NCBI GenBank assembly: GCA_016801885.1
Contig: CM028895.1
Coordinates: 10,626,001-10,690,000 of the forward strand
Source of the DNA: Toxotes chatareus
Lineage: Eukaryota; Chordata; Actinopteri; Toxotidae
Direction: 5' to 3'
Length of the DNA: 64,000 bases
The translations under genes were made by a program, and so were the position numbers. Position 1 is the first letter of the stretch; each line of letters begins with the position of its first letter. The notes beneath the pieces were generated by a model. The model worked only from the letters and a program-made list of their open reading frames with translations, made no database searches and had not been told where the DNA came from. Positions 1 through 12,068 of this stretch are shown one piece after another.

Positions 1-1104
1 TTCATACATATTTTACTTTTTCTTTTCTTATGACAATTTTTGATTTAAATCATGGTTTTGCCTTTTTTGGCCAAAGCTTAGGTTAAGCTTTTGTACAACT
101 GCCTCTTTTTAGACAACATTAAACTTGTGTTAATTGATTTTTTTTTTTTGGTCACTTACAGTTTTGGCAGTGCACTAAGCTAAGTAAATATAACATGAAA
201 TATTTTCACCTCATAAATGAGTTATGGCAAATATGCTGGCAAACATTTGCTTCTCACACATCCAGCAGACACAAAGCAATATCAGCATTCATTTGGAACA
301 ATGTAAGCCCAATATTCGCTCTTCTTTTAGCTCTATTTTGGTCTCCACCAACTTCTGTGGGAAAAATTTTGATTGTAGCTGCTTTAAACTTTTAAGATGT
401 TTTTGTTACATGAAAAAAAAATGTTTTTTTCCTCAGGGTAAGGTCTTAAAAAGTATGATTTTGGTATTGTATCAACATTATTATCAAAAATTGAATCAAA
501 AATTCAGATGACTCTGAGTCCTAATCTTAAACCCCCAAATTGTCCCTCACTGACCAGTGAACCAGCTTCATCCTACACAACTCTGATGCCATTTTGCTCC
601 ACAGCTTGGCCTCCATCTTCAATCTGACCAATCCACTTTGAAGACTATAAAAAGCAGCACAGTGAAGAGATTTCAGTTTCCTTTTAAAATGACTCAGTGG
701 CACCCTTATTGGCTATCCATCACAGTCATCCATATTGCTGTGTCAAGTCTCTGACAGGTACAGAGTGAGATATACTCTGTGCTCTCCCATTATAATGCAT
801 CACAGGAGGAAGAGGAGGGTGAGGTAGCGAGGGGGGTGTTGGTGTTTTGCTTTCATAATGAAATGGCATTAGAGTGGGGTGATCAAATGTGATGTGATAT
901 TCACTCTGACAGATTACTAATCTACAACTCCATATAAAAGCCTATCAAAAGACGGTAGGTGCAGCTTGTACAGCCAATATATGAGAGATAAATCAGAGTG
1001 GATGTGTGTGTCTGTGTCTGTGGGTATTCAAAGTTATCATAACTTACTCCCTTTTGTGTCCCAGTATCCAAAACAACTCTAATTACACCCTGGCAACAAA
1101 GGCC

Positions 1105-1465
1105 AAAATGCGGCGTGAAACGACAAGGAAAGAGAAAGACAGAAGAAGAGGAGGAAGAAGAAGAGAGGCGGGAGGAAATTACAAGAGAGGCAGACAGAAA
1201 GAGTGAGTGTGAAAAAGACGGGAAGGGACAGAAAGAAAGGGGCAGTCCTGTGGCTCATTAACCTGGGGGTGTTGAAAGAAAAGAGAGAAGGCAACACTCA
1301 CTTTCAAATGAGCACAGTCATAATGCAGACAATGACCTGCAGGGAGGGAGGGAGAGTGAGCGAGAAGAAAACAGGGAGGGAAGGAAATTCAGAAAATAAG
1401 AAGGAACTGACCGAGAGATATAAAGAACAAGGAGTAAAGGCAAATCTACAGACCTGGGGGAAGTG
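1105..1465 (+). repeat. GA-rich low-complexity tract
   Basis: The plus strand is strongly purine-rich, with repeated GAAG, GAGG and AGAAAG words. It produces apparent reading frames on both strands that are rich in Lys/Arg/Glu on one and Leu/Ser/Phe on the other. I see no gene in it. Confidence 0.6.
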
Positions 1466-3667
1466 AAAACAAACCACAAGGTGACAGAGATTCTTCCTGC
1501 AATATCACAAGAACACACAAATACTTCTGAGGTCCTGTTGACTAACCTTTTGGCTCTAACCCCAACCCTGAGGAATATCTATTTAGGTCAGTGGGGTCTC
1601 AGAAGAGGGTTTTTTTTTTCTCTTTCCTTTTCCCTTTTTTTTTTTTTTAACTAATGAGCCAGTAGGAGATGAGCAGGGATCAGTGGCACCCCAAGCCAGC
1701 CATAAGAGCCTTAGTCAGGCTTTGGACGAAGCTGTTAGCTGGGAGATGAGGTGCCTGTGGCTGGAGCTTGGGCCCGTGGGCTCTGGAAACACAGATAGCG
1801 TGCCATACATGGGGATCATCTGCGGTCGTCACCGCCTTTTCTTCTATTCTTTATCTGGTTGCATCTGTCACCAGCAATCAGTCGACCTGTACATCCACGT
1901 CTGCTTGTCTTCTGCCTCATTTTGGTCTTCTGTCTGTTTGTCTCCGATTCAATTTCAGTGCTAAAATGCTCGATGAGATGTGCTCTCGGGGCAGAGTGAT
2001 TATGCCACAGCTGATAAAAGCGCAGCAGTGATGATAATGAACATGATTTTTTTTTTATGATTACAGCAAAGAAAGGCAATCAAAAAGCAGAGCCTGGGTA
2101 ATCAACCAGCTGCTTTGCACATCTCCTCACAGGCTTTCATTTGCTTTGTTCGTGTCGGCGTGTCTGCAGGTGGAAGATTTTCACCAGCACTTGGATGACC
2201 CAGGCAGTATTCCCACTCACTCACTCACCATCACTATCAACAAACAAACAGGCTGAACAATGACGACTGTAAGCAACGCATACAAACCTATAGGGCTTTA
2301 TATATTAACTTTTTTATATCAATCCCTTTTCCTTACACCTCAGCAGAGCCAAAATGCTCGAGTCATTCTTGAGGCATAACTACCAAACGCTCTGCAGTTT
2401 CAGATGCTAAATTTTGAGAATTTGCCGCTTGCCTCCCGATTTTAATATTACAAAAAACCCACTTAGTGGGAAGAACTAGAAAAGGCTGCAGGCCTAAAAA
2501 CTGGTAATTAATAGCAAAATGTTTGAACTAGTTTAATTCAAAGGGAGATGGGGGAAGTCTCAAATGGTTACATGGCATATGTGCATTACTTTCTGATTTG
2601 TGTTATCCTTTCTCACTCAATTTTCCTCCAGAGGAACCTGATTCTCACACTCCAACTGTCTTTTGTGATAAATACTTGTAGTAAGTTTACACGGATATGT
2701 TTGCCCTGCTTACAGTTGGAAAAGTTCTCTGAAGTATTGGGATCAAGTAGCAAATCACAGGCAGGGCATTGTAATGCTGTGAGTAACACCTGTACAGCAC
2801 ACAAATACAAAACGTGATATGTTAACAAAGTCATACAAAGACATAGTCCCACAAATCAAGCATCAGGAAGAAGCTGTCAGTCATTAATACTGACTAATTT
2901 CAAACCCAATATCGGCTCAGTTTACACCAGTGCAATACTTGATCATTTTGAGAGTGCACACATCTCGCTCTGTAGAGTCATTTTGAAAGTACTTACTCTG
3001 TGTCAGAGTGGTAGGTGAAACACTCTGGGAGGTAGAGGTCGACTAAATCCATGTGCACTCTGCCACCATACTCCGAAGAGGAGAAAAATGTTCTGTCCAG
3101 GGACGTCTCCTTGTGTCTGCTTTCTCTTTATCTTGTTTTTTGTCTTCTTCTCCTCTACAGCTTTTATAAACTCTGTCTCTTGCTGCACTGATGTCAATTT
3201 CTCTTTATTCTGCCTCCAAACTTTGTCTCCATCTACTGCCCTCTTCCCTGTTATATCACACTCTTAGCTCCTCTCATTGTTCCTCTGTCTGTCTTCTTGT
3301 CACTCACACTTCTCACCAATAGCCCCGGGCTGACTGGCTGCCTTTGAAGTCCTGACTGTTGTGACTAGCTGTGTGTGACAAGGGTCTCTAAGCAAAGCCG
3401 GCCCTCATGAATACCAAGCCACACCATTTGAATGGCCTTCCCCCCAGAAAGCTGAGCTGGCAGCCAATTGGCTGTCGTCTGAGCCAATGAGAGCCGGGCT
3501 CTCACTGGGGCAGGTGGATATGACAAGAGAGGATGTGGGTATTTAACGGGTTTTAGTTCTCAGGATGGGAAAGTAAAGGGTGTATTCACACTTATTAGTA
3601 CTTAACTTGATATAAAAGGACACATATGACATTACCTACCACTAAATATACATACAGAATGGAGATA

Positions 3668-3960
3668 ATTTTACTACTGGCCCAAAAAACAACTTTGTTT
3701 GAACAACCACAAGTTGTTTTCAGTTTCAGATCTAACAAGAAGTGGGCTTTTATCAAACAAAACATGCCAGATTCCTTGTCTTATATGATTGTAAACTGAA
3801 TATATTTGGGTTTTGGGGACACTGGTTGGACATAAAAAGCAAACTGAAGACATCACCTTGGGCAGTGACAGGTATTTCACAGTTTTCTGTTATTTTATAG
3901 ACAATAACAAGATTCAATGACACAAAAGGTGACAATAGTGATAAAATAATAAAAAAAACA
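3668..3960 (+). repeat. diverged teleost interspersed repeat, copy 1
   Basis: This segment shares an ordered series of words with 15260-15600: a 'gattgtaaactgaatat' type stretch, then 'gggttttgg', then 'ttggacataaaa', then 'gaagacatcacct', then a segment ending in 'cagttttctgttatttta'. I recognise this order from an abundant non-coding repeat of percomorph fish genomes. The family name was not checked. Confidence 0.6.
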
Positions 3961-5078
3961 ACTGCCTGTGCCAGCTCTAAAATGAAATCCACATCTTTCT
4001 ACATGTATAAAAAAAAGCATATGGACCCTCACACAAAGACACACACATGCACAGTGTGTAACCAAGTCTTAACCGACTTCCAACTTGTACTTTAATCTGA
4101 TCTAATCAGCTATGGCTATGTGCCTAATGTGATGCTTTGGGCCTTTCACAGACAACACACACGTGCACACAAAGTGAGAAACTCACAAAGAAAGTAGTGC
4201 CTGGCACGCAAAAAAAAAGGAAAAGAAAAGTGTACAGGTGTAGTGAGATATGGTCACCGCACTGGAAACCGCAGCAACATTTAGAACCTTAATTTAACCT
4301 TAAATCTCAGTGTTCATTTGTATATTTGTGTCAGTGATGCAAAATAAGTAAAATAAGGTTGTTTGATCACATGCAGTTAATGAAATTCTGATGGTTAGCA
4401 AGATGCCTTCATTCTTGACTTAAATTGAATTCTGTCCACATAAAACATTAAATTGCATTTTTTACAACAGTAATAAAACAGTAATTCAGTTCATCAGAAC
4501 GCTAATGAATAGTGTCGTTTCTCCTGTGAGAGTGAAGCAGCCCAGAGTTAGATGAGACTTACACAACCTGTGGTCACTATGTCCTAATCCACTTAAAAGA
4601 CAGATAAACACGTGATCTGTCCAGGTCATCAAAAATCCCTCTTTATGCAGACACACAAACACACATTTGTACAATACATCCTGGCAGTGTGTTTGGTTAT
4701 GCTGAGATATATTAAGATTCACTCTTGAGCCTTACCAAGAGGTCATGGGTCAAATTCAAATCCCGATGGTATAAACCCTGAGGTCCCAGCACATCATTCT
4801 TTACTAGACCACGGTATGAATGCATGCAATGGAGCATTGGCTATATAGAGAGTATAACAGCGCTTTCTGAATTAATATATGTCACAGTATCAGGCTCCTT
4901 GGGGAATGAATGGAATATTTTCAAGCTCAAGCTCAGATGCGGAACATGTGGTTCTCTATTCATGACCAGCAATTCCCACAGATTTAAAATAAAAAAAAAA
5001 AAAAACATAACAATTTGTGTATCCTGTACACATTTTTAAATGTTTTCTCTCCAATTTTGTTGAATGAGTTCACTGAAG

Positions 5079-5112
5079 GTGGGGGGGGGGTGTTTGCTGA
5101 AACCCCACCCCG
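5079..5112. repeat. G-run / C-run inverted repeat
   Basis: A run of ten or more G after 'aaggt' is followed about 12 bases later by 'ccccacccc'. The two could pair as a small GC-only hairpin. No gene context was seen. Confidence 0.55.
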
Positions 5113-7888
5113 TGTCTTTCAACATATGGTGACGGAAGAACAATTGTTTCCAGTCAAAAATTCCCTCAGATGATCACAGTTGGAAATCACAATTTAGTTG
5201 TGCAGATGTCAGAGGGAGTTTTGGTATTCATAAGCCTCAGAATTTCTGCTCTTTTTCTTGTCAGCCTCGGTCTGTCGCTTCCTCTCTCATCGACATGACG
5301 TCGCACTCTGAGCTGACCCCTGCCAAACCAATCTCCACAGGAATGAAATCACCTGCACTAATCTGCAGCTCAGATAAAGGCCAGACAGCAGACTGCGTGG
5401 AGTGGGCCTTATCTCATTATGCACCACATGAAACAGCCAGCCAACAGAAACCCACACCGAATTAAAGCAGCCACATGCAAAGACATGTTACATGTGCAAA
5501 CAAATATGAACGCAAGCATGTGCAAACAGCACATACAAAAGCCCATAGATAAAGAGTCTGATTTTTAACAGCAGATAATTTTATCTCAAACATAAAATAG
5601 AAAAGCCAGACAGAGCGCTACTATCGTATCAAATCTTCTAAAGTTAATGTATCACATAAAAAAAATTATCTACACCGAGAAATTATCTTTTATAAACCAT
5701 TTAGGAAACTGAATGTTGACGTTAAAGTGAAGTGGCTCTTATCTGTCAGAGGCTTTTAGTTTTCCAGCTGCCATCAATGGATTCATTATTTGCTCAAACA
5801 AAGCTGAGGTGTTTTTCACCTGTTCACAAAGAGGAAAAGTGCCAGTTGAAATTAAAACAGAGATTAATAATTTTATCAGTGGCTGGTATTTTCCTTGGCA
5901 CCAGGTGAGTGGGCTTGGGGCGCACCACAACAACAGTAAAGCACACTTGAGTCAAGCCAGAGTGGCGTCAAACGAACTACTTGAAGGAAAGGAACACTCC
6001 TGAGTAGTTTATTTTCTCTGATAATTTCCTCATTACTGTACGCCACTGTACACAGTGTTTTTGTTTCATTTTGCAGTGGCTCTCTGTCGAAGTTTGACAT
6101 GGTTTGAGACACTCATGGTGCCCAGAGGATGAAGTCTATTGACTCATCCTCGATTTTCCTCTAGCGCCACCACAGGATTCACATTTAATGTTTTGAGCGA
6201 AACGTCTCAACAGCTATTGGGATTGTTCACACAGGATGACTTGTAATGATTTTGATGATCTATCAAGTTTTTATCTGGTGATAACATTAAAAATGCCGAA
6301 TCCAAAGTGCCCAGAATCCAAAGAAACACCTTCAATGTCTATGTTTTGTCCAAATAACAGTACAAAACTCCACTGCATTTCATTCAAAATTATACATAGT
6401 ACACGAAAGCAGCCAATCCTCACATGGGAGAAGCTTATTTTCCTTGCAGTTTCTGACATTTCTGCCCGGTAAATGGCTTTAATAGTTCTGTTTTCTGTTT
6501 ATCAACTAATCAACTTTGTTTTATCTTATATAAAGGACTGATAAAATATACTGTAGCCAATAGCAGATATGCAGCATCTGAGTATATGTGGGTCAAAAAG
6601 CAACAAGAAATTGCAGCACAAAAATGTCAAAGATATGGTAATTTAGAAAAAGTGTGTGATAACTTGATTTCTAAACCTTAAAACATCACACTCTGTACAT
6701 GCTGTGCTCCCAAATCCTTACAAAAATAATAAAAATATAAGGGATGGTTGTCAAAAATGTTTGTTTTAATTTGTTTTAAAGTACCAAAATATTATTATTA
6801 ATAATAATAATAAAAATTCAGCCTTAAAAGTCAATATCCCGCTGGATGTCAAAAATGTATTTCATAAAAATTTGAAAGGGACAAAAAGCAGCTTGTACAG
6901 ATGAGCTGCATTAAAGGGTTTACAAAAACAAAACAAAAAAACATGCCAACTTCAGACAAACAAAATAAATGACAAAACCAGGCACTGAATGACAAGTGAA
7001 CTCAGAGCAGAGGACAACGGCATGAACCTAAGCAAAATCCAGAAATGACAAGAAATAGAAACAAGCCAAATGCAGCAAAAGAAACCCAACACGCATGGCT
7101 GCAGTTAACCATCAAAAATATTTTTACACTGCTGAGGCTGAACCGAAGACAGGAGTTCAATAACGCAGCACCCAGCTGCCAGCTATTGACCCAACACCAG
7201 ATGCATCCAGTTTTCTCAGAAGAAAAGGGAAAATGTGGCTGAACCAAGCACCATTACGTGTGTGTGTGTGTGTGTACCCCTTTTCTCCCCATCCCCTAAA
7301 CTCACAGCCACCAAATCTCAGCCCCTGGGGGACAGCTGTCAGATTGACTTCCAAAACTGGACAGTAACTCTGCAACTCCAACCAGCCCCACCCCCAACAT
7401 ACACACACACACAGACACACATTAGCATCAGCTCTCAGATCTAGTGAGTGTAATCTGCTTAGTTTATGCCTGACTCACAGTCATCCGTCAATTACTGAGA
7501 CAGAGGGAAAGACTATTGACACTGTGTGCAAACACCATTGTCTCGCTGCTCCGACACGGAACCTCTCACACACCCAAATGGTTTACAAAAGGGGGGAGAC
7601 CGAGGGAAGTAGAAGGGGAGAAAGAGAAAAGGGAGGAGGAAAATAAGATGGAGGTATGTATCGAGAAATAAATAGAGGAAAAAATAAAAGCAAGATATCT
7701 TATAATGCAAAAATAGAAAAAGGCTTCAATCTCTATGCGTGCTTTACAGTTTGGTGTCTTTAAATAGATGGATGGGAGGGAAATGATACATAAAATGATG
7801 GATTGACTGACAGATGAGCCCCCGGAATAGGATCAGTTTCATTCTATTGATCTGTAGCGCACTGTACAGGGATCAGAGGTCTCTCTCA

Positions 7889-7890
7889 CA

Positions 7891-7971
<81 letters not shown>
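7889..7971. repeat. (CA)n microsatellite, about 40 units
   Basis: A nearly perfect dinucleotide run, the longest in the window. It creates a spurious 131-codon frame with a poly-His-Thr core. Confidence 0.95.
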
Positions 7972-7972
<1 letters not shown>

Positions 7973-8654
7973 AGAAACCTTAGAAAGCCTCTGGGAGAAG
8001 CTCAAGGCAACGTAGAAATGTCACTTAGAGCTACTGGGACCTGCTGCTGCTGCTATCCTCAGCGGGTCAATGGTCTTCAAATGGTTTTCACTTATCTGGA
8101 GATCCTACAGTCCCACTGGGGAGGAAGTGAGTCACTGCTGGGAAACATACACACACAGGAAGGCATTCAGACAGCCAGGATTTTATTACAACTAATTTGG
8201 GATCATTGAATGAATTTTTGAAATTAAATGCACAGAGAAAATCTGTACAATTGCAGGCTCACACTGCTGGTTTTGCCCTCCTTAGCTTAACTTGGCTGGA
8301 CTGCCCCCTAGTGGGGGGATTTCTTTGACATTCACAGAAGCTTGTCACAGTCCCTTGAACTGACCACAGGTTTTGGTAAGGGCTGTTTATTTAAAGAAAA
8401 AGCAGCCTTAAGGACTCTAATGGAACTCTAATGTGACTGAAGTTCAAACAGTTTACCCTGATTACAGAGCGCGCTCAGAGTTGAGTGTGTTTCATTGTTC
8501 CTCCGTCCCGTCATCATGCCATGTTGTCTTCTCTGGAGGTGCCCATCTGGATGTTCTTAGGCTGATTATGTAACCAAGGCTCCCCTAACAACATAATGTG
8601 GATTACCAAAGCACAGGCCCTTCATATTCTCAATAAGCAGTACTGGATTAACTG

Positions 8655-9804
8655 GTCAGCTTCTGGTCTGGTCTGGTTTGCCTCAGTTCACCCACCCCTG
8701 CCTCTCTGTGTTTGGACTGGGAGGGGTCTAACCATCACCTGACATTTTCTCTTGACCATATTCATATGTGGGGGAAAAAAAATTAAGAATGGAGAACTTT
8801 GTTCCCCCCCCCCCCCTCTTCTTCTTTCCTTCCACGTCAATCATCTCTCGAATCCTCAGATTTATCTTGCGACCTTTTGGAGGGATCCAATCCCTAGATT
8901 GAGAACCATTAACTATTAACTAGTCAACTGAACTGTATATAAAGTTGTTAAAATAAAAAGCCTGAGAGATGAGTTCACCTGGGAGCAGAGTAGACCTTCA
9001 CCTGGTCAGGCGCACACAAACACACACACACATATATTCTGTATACACACACACACACCACTGCTTCCATTCAAACACCTAGTCAGCTTCTGGTCTGGTC
9101 TGGTTTGCCTCAGTTCACCCACCCCTGCCTCTCTGTGTTTGGACTGGGAGGGGTCTAACCATCACCTGACATTTTCTCTTGACCATATTCATATGTGGGG
9201 GAAAAAAAATGAAGAATGGAGAACTTTGTTCCCCCCCCCCCTCTTCTTCTTTCCTTCCACGTCAATCATCTCTCGAATCCTCAGATTTATCTTGCGACCT
9301 TTTGGAGGGATCCAATCCCTAGATTGAGAACCATTAACTATTAACTAGTCAACTGAACTGTATATAAAGTTGTTAAAATAAAAAGCCTGAGAGATGAGTT
9401 CACCTGGGAGCAGAGTAGACCTTCACCTGGTCAGGCGCACACAAACACACACACACATATATTCTGTATACACACACACACACCACTGCTTCCATTCAAA
9501 CACCTGGTCAGCTTCTGGTCTGGTCTGGTTTGCCTCAGTTCACCCACCCCTGCCTCTCTGTGTTTGGACTGGGAGGGGTCTAACCATCACCTGACATTTT
9601 CTCTTGACCATATTCATATGTGGGGAAAAAAAATTAAGAATGCAGAACTTTGTTTTTTTTCCCCCCTCTTCTTCTTTCCTTCCACGTCAATCATCTCTCG
9701 AATCCTCAGATTTATCTTGCGACCTTTTGGAGGGATCCAATCCCTAGGTTGAGAACCATTAACTATTAACTAGTCAACTGAACTGTATATAAAGTTGTTA
9801 AAAT
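8655..9804. repeat. tandem array of about 427-bp units, 2.7 copies
   Basis: The block that begins 'gtcagcttctgg' starts at 8655, 9082 and 9507, giving periods of 427 and 425 bp. Copies are almost identical; differences are mainly in the C-run/T-run near 8807, 9231 and 9653 and a few substitutions. Each complete unit has a left part ending 'gttgttaaaat' and a right part starting 'aaaaagcctgag' that carries short CA runs. The third copy has only the left part. The missing right part appears at 11241-11365. There is no coding capacity beyond short frames repeated with the unit. Confidence 0.93.
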
Positions 9805-10018
9805 TATCTCCAAATAGACTTTCCACAGCAGTTCTACTAATGCATTGATGAACCCGTACTAACAATAAATCTAATAAAATAATATATTATAATATCAGTC
9901 ACCAGGGTCATTTGTCTGCGGAATCTGTATTTTTGTAAATGCAATGTAATGTAAAATGTAAAATTATATTGACTTGCCCTGAAAAGATATGGTTCATACA
10001 CAGACATACTGTCACAGG

Positions 10019-10047
10019 CGCACACACACACACACACACACACACAC
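10019..10047. repeat. (CA)n microsatellite
   Basis: About 14 CA units lying in the 1.4 kb between the left and right parts of the third copy of the 427-bp array. Confidence 0.9.
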
Positions 10048-11240
10048 CTGGCTCCCAGAACTATCTCAGGTGAAAAGCCAACAGTGCGGGCCCAACACAC
10101 ACTGAATTCTGGGAGTCAGCACCACACACACCTACTGCTGATGTCAGGAACTATTAAACACACTTTCACATACCCCAGCCACCCATCCTCAACACACACG
10201 CACACGCACACAGCACAGTCTATCTCATCATATCACTTTTATCTCCACAGGTGGTAAATTTAGCCCTCTGGCTCACTGTCAGCATGTCTACAATAAACAA
10301 ATCAACACAGACGCACACATACAGACTAAAAGAGCTATCCTGTCATGTTGGTTTAAAAAAAAAAAAAGTCTACCACAGCTTTGTGTATTCACCTTCTGGC
10401 TTTCTTTCCATCTACCCGTGCATCCAGGCACCCCTCTAACGTGGCCTAACACATTCTGTCAGCAGCTCCACAGGTGAGCCAGTCTCATCTCACGACTCCG
10501 TCTCACACCACGGAGAGCTGATACCAATACTCGTCCCTCTTTCCCTGATTCCTTCACCTCCTTCCATTCCTCTGTCAAATCTCTCACACCATGATGCCAC
10601 CTTTTCTCTCTTTGTTTCTTTTTGTCTTTTGTGGAAATTTCTGTGTTATGACTCCCTCCTGTCCCTCCTCATCAGATCATACGGATGCACCCAGGGGCGC
10701 TGCTAGGATTTCCAGGCTTCCAGGCAAGACTTGACAAAAAAAGTCCCCCCTCCCCTCCTCACAAAATGTTTCATGGCTCCCCCCTCAACCCCACCCCTTC
10801 TCCAGGATTTTGAGGGGGGAGTCCTCCTCTCACAGTAACCTCACCCTCAGTCAGTTAGCCCGCACAGCACAGCCCAGTGATTCCTGGCTACGCCGAGGTA
10901 CACCAGTCAAAATGTAATTTTCTGCAAGATTACACATGATAATGACTCGCTTTGGAGGGCCGCCACAAATGATGACTTCCAATTATAGATGCATAACTAT
11001 CGATCTGTCAACAGAAGCTGTGATAAAGCAGAGAGAGGAGTGAGGAGAGCAGGGAGAGGGCTGTGGAGATGTACAGTAATGTTATGTTTACTGACATCTT
11101 TCTTTATACCACACACACACACACACATACACACAATGAAACAGTGGACGCTGCTGCAGACAAACTGAATAGCTGAACAACTGCTGAACTGCTTACAAAG
11201 TCCTACGTATAGGCTTGAAAGCAAGTATTGACGGAAGCCA

Positions 11241-11365
11241 ATAAAAAGCCTGAGAGATGAGTTCACCTGGGAGCAGAGTAGACCTTCACCTGGTCAGGCG
11301 CACACAAACACACACACACATATATTCTGTATACACACACACACCACTGCTTCCATTCAAACACC
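11241..11365. repeat. detached right part of the 427-bp repeat unit
   Basis: From 'aataaaaagcctgag' to 'ccattcaaacacc' this is nearly identical to 8958-9080 and 9385-9504. It is separated from the truncated third copy, which ends at 9804, by about 1.44 kb of unrelated DNA. The simplest reading is that the third unit was split by inserted sequence. Confidence 0.85.
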
Positions 11366-11817
11366 ACACTGGACTGTTTCTAAGCAGACAGGAACAAAAA
11401 AAAAAAAAAAAACACATCAGTCCATTTTCTGCAATTAAAATAAACCCTGCACCTACTTCTTCCCATTTGCTCGTCTTATTGCTTTCGCTCAGTACTCACT
11501 GTCAGTTTCATCCACTGGCTGGCTGGCTGGTCCTCCGCTCTACAGCTGCAGTCAGTCAGTCAGTCTCAAGGACAAACGCTCCAGCTCTCCTTGCCTCCGG
11601 TCTCTGTAGCTCAGCGATGCAGCAGCAGCAGCAGCACTCTCTCACACACACACATTTCCAACACACACCAATACATAAACACACACATTCCCCTCTCCCT
11701 CTTCCTCTCCTCTCAGCGTCTCACTCTGATCCAGTGCTGAGTTTACCTACCTACCTGCCTAGCTTGCTCTCAGGGGAGTCCTGAGAGACTGTGTCAGACA
11801 GAAAGTGTGTCTAAGAG

Positions 11818-11880
11818 AAGTGGGTGGTGGGGAGGGGGGGTAGGGGGTAGTGGTGGTTGTGGTGGTGGTGGTGTGGAGGA
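11818..11880 (+). repeat. G-rich tract with GTG repeats
   Basis: Several runs of three or more G occur close together (near 11821, 11829, 11834 and 11842), followed by GTG repeats. This fits G-quadruplex potential on the plus strand, but function is unknown. Confidence 0.5.
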
Positions 11881-12001
11881 CACAGCCAGCGTTCCCTTAT
11901 ATGCAGAGGGGGGTGGTGAGTAGAAGGGAGGGTAGAGGACACACAGCGCTCCTGTATTCCTATAGATACAGAGCAGGGTTTTCTATTGCAGCCTTGCAAA
12001 G

Positions 12002-12068
12002 ATGGAGAGAGAGAAAGAGAGAGAGGGAGAGAAAAGAGGGAGGGAGGGGAGACAGAGAGAGAGAGAGC
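12002..12068 (+). repeat. (GA)n-rich tract
   Basis: Simple-sequence GAGA/GGGA run. It gives a false Arg/Glu-rich reading frame. Confidence 0.8.

Noticed and set aside
4734..4800. tRNA-like B box ('gggtcaaattcaaatcccg'), possible tRNA-derived SINE or tRNA
   Set aside because: No matching A box or cloverleaf could be drawn upstream, so a tRNA gene is not supported; a decayed SINE is possible but unproven.
7814..8209. 131-codon frame with a long His-Thr repeat
   Set aside because: The core is the translated (CA)n microsatellite; no splice context, no similarity, no codon bias.
8655..9804. Regular spaced repeats, considered as a CRISPR-like array
   Set aside because: The unit is 427 bp and the copies are directly adjacent with no unique spacers, in a vertebrate genome; it is a tandem duplication.
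11257..11784. 175-codon plus-strand frame
   Set aside because: Starts in the detached 427-bp repeat fragment and runs through A-, CA- and CAG-rich simple sequence; the same N-terminal piece recurs at 9394 as part of the repeat.
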